Below, piece by piece: positions 42,078 to 42,515 of a DNA stretch of 42,515 nucleotides. Within the stretch, counting starts at the first letter, position 1; every line of letters begins with the position of its first letter. Source of the DNA: Bacteroidota bacterium (GTDB lineage Bacteria; Bacteroidota; Ignavibacteria; Ignavibacteriales; Melioribacteraceae); the NCBI GenBank assembly GCA_021820065.1, contig JAKAEE010000026.1, forward strand, positions 1 to 42,515. Direction: 5' to 3'. The notes beneath the pieces are model-generated. The model did not search any database. It saw nothing but the letters and a program-made list of their open reading frames with translations, and was not told the origin of the DNA. A program made the translations under genes and the position numbers.

Positions 42078-42515
42078 GAATGGAAATTCGCATAAAAATA
42101 TTTTCTTATTTCTGTTTTCTTATTTCTGTCTTCTTGATTATCAGTTGCTCTAAACGAGAAGACAAAACCATCACTCTAAACTTCTGGGCAATGGGAGTTG
42201 AAGGTGAGACTGTTTCCAAACTTGTACCGGAATTTGAAAAACAAAATCCCGGCATAAAAGTTAAAGTGCTTCAGATTGCGTGGATTGCGGCACATGAAAA
42301 ATTGATCACTGCATTTGCAAGCGAAACTTTACCTGATGTATTTCAGCTTGGCAATACTTGGATTCCCGAATTCCAGTCACTCGGCGCGATTGAACCGCTT
42401 GATTCGTTCATAAAAAAATCATCGATCGTCAAAGCTGATAATTATTTTCCCGGAATTTGGGAAACTAATCTTATCGACACAACCGTTTACGGAATTCCAT
42501 GGTATGTTGACACGC
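42074..42515 (+). CDS. ABC-transporter sugar-binding lipoprotein, 3'-truncated by window edge
   Basis: 147 residues are visible from ATG 42074, which overlaps the previous stop (ATGA); an in-frame ATG at 42080 is an alternative. The leader ends 'FLIISCSKRED', so Cys25 is lipidated. The mature start 'ITLNFWAMGVEGETVSKLVPEFEKQNPGIKVKV', then 'AFASETLPDVFQLGNTWIPEF', is typical of family 1 extracellular sugar-binding proteins (MalE/UgpB-like). It should deliver an oligosaccharide, here probably a sophoro-oligosaccharide, to an inner-membrane ABC permease encoded beyond the window. The overlap implies co-translation with the secreted GH144-like enzyme. Confidence 0.93.
   Translation, partial: MRMEIRIKIFSYFCFLISVFLIISCSKREDKTITLNFWAMGVEGETVSKLVPEFEKQNPGIKVKVLQIAWIAAHEKLITAFASETLPDVFQLGNTWIPEFQSLGAIEPLDSFIKKSSIVKADNYFPGIWETNLIDTTVYGIPWYVDT

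Overview
The window looks like a chromosomal polysaccharide-utilisation region from a member of the Ignavibacteriota (Ignavibacterium/Melioribacter-like, in the Bacteroidota-Chlorobiota group). The evidence is six secreted proteins with a C-terminal type IX secretion (T9SS) sorting domain, mostly of the 'NYPNPFNP' type usual in that phylum, together with a TonB-dependent receptor, a PorV/PorQ-type barrel, Bacteroidota-like lipoproteins and moderately AT-rich DNA. The taxonomic call is an inference from these signatures. No rRNA, tRNA, insertion sequence, phage gene or CRISPR array was seen.

Layout: (1) 1-6500, an outer-membrane trio: TonB-dependent receptor (5' end outside the window), a large secreted T9SS-tagged protein, and a PorV/PorQ-like barrel, with no SusD-like gene, closed by two hairpins. 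(2) 6678-21190, a plus-strand beta-glucan block: Fibrobacter-type circularly permuted GH16 lichenase, FucP/GluP-type sugar permease, ROK glucokinase, GH3, GH5, a GH63/GH37-like (alpha/alpha)6 hydrolase, GH3 with PA14, and a GH148-like enzyme split by an inserted CBM4. (3) 21196-27393, a minus-strand block: GH-A hydrolase, multidomain GH3 and a GH16 laminarinase-like lipoprotein. (4) 27740-32847, a small secreted calcium-loop protein with a strong terminator, an outer-membrane barrel-like protein, and an NtrB/NtrC-like two-component pair. (5) 33101 to the end, a LacI-regulated cluster: LacI with a perfect palindromic operator upstream, GH94 phosphorylase, GH144-like lipoprotein, GH35, a T9SS-secreted GH144-like enzyme, and the start of an ABC sugar-binding lipoprotein.

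How it fits together: the surface and secreted enzymes (two GH16, GH148-like, GH5, GH3s) should break mixed-linkage beta-1,3/1,4-glucan and laminarin-like glucan to oligosaccharides and glucose. Glucose then enters by the permease and is phosphorylated by the ROK kinase. The right-hand cluster matches the known Ignavibacterium album arrangement in which a GH35 protein lying among GH144-like endo-beta-1,2-glucanase genes is a beta-1,2-glucosyltransferase, so this part probably handles beta-1,2-glucan (sophoro-oligosaccharides), with uptake by an ABC system and cytosolic GH35/GH94 steps.

The most unusual points are the three palindromic segments lying in frame inside T9SS C-terminal domain genes, the GH35/GH144/GH94 beta-1,2-glucan module, the permuted GH16 and split GH148-like enzymes, the SusD-less outer-membrane trio, and a GH63/37-like enzyme of unknown substrate inside a beta-glucan operon.
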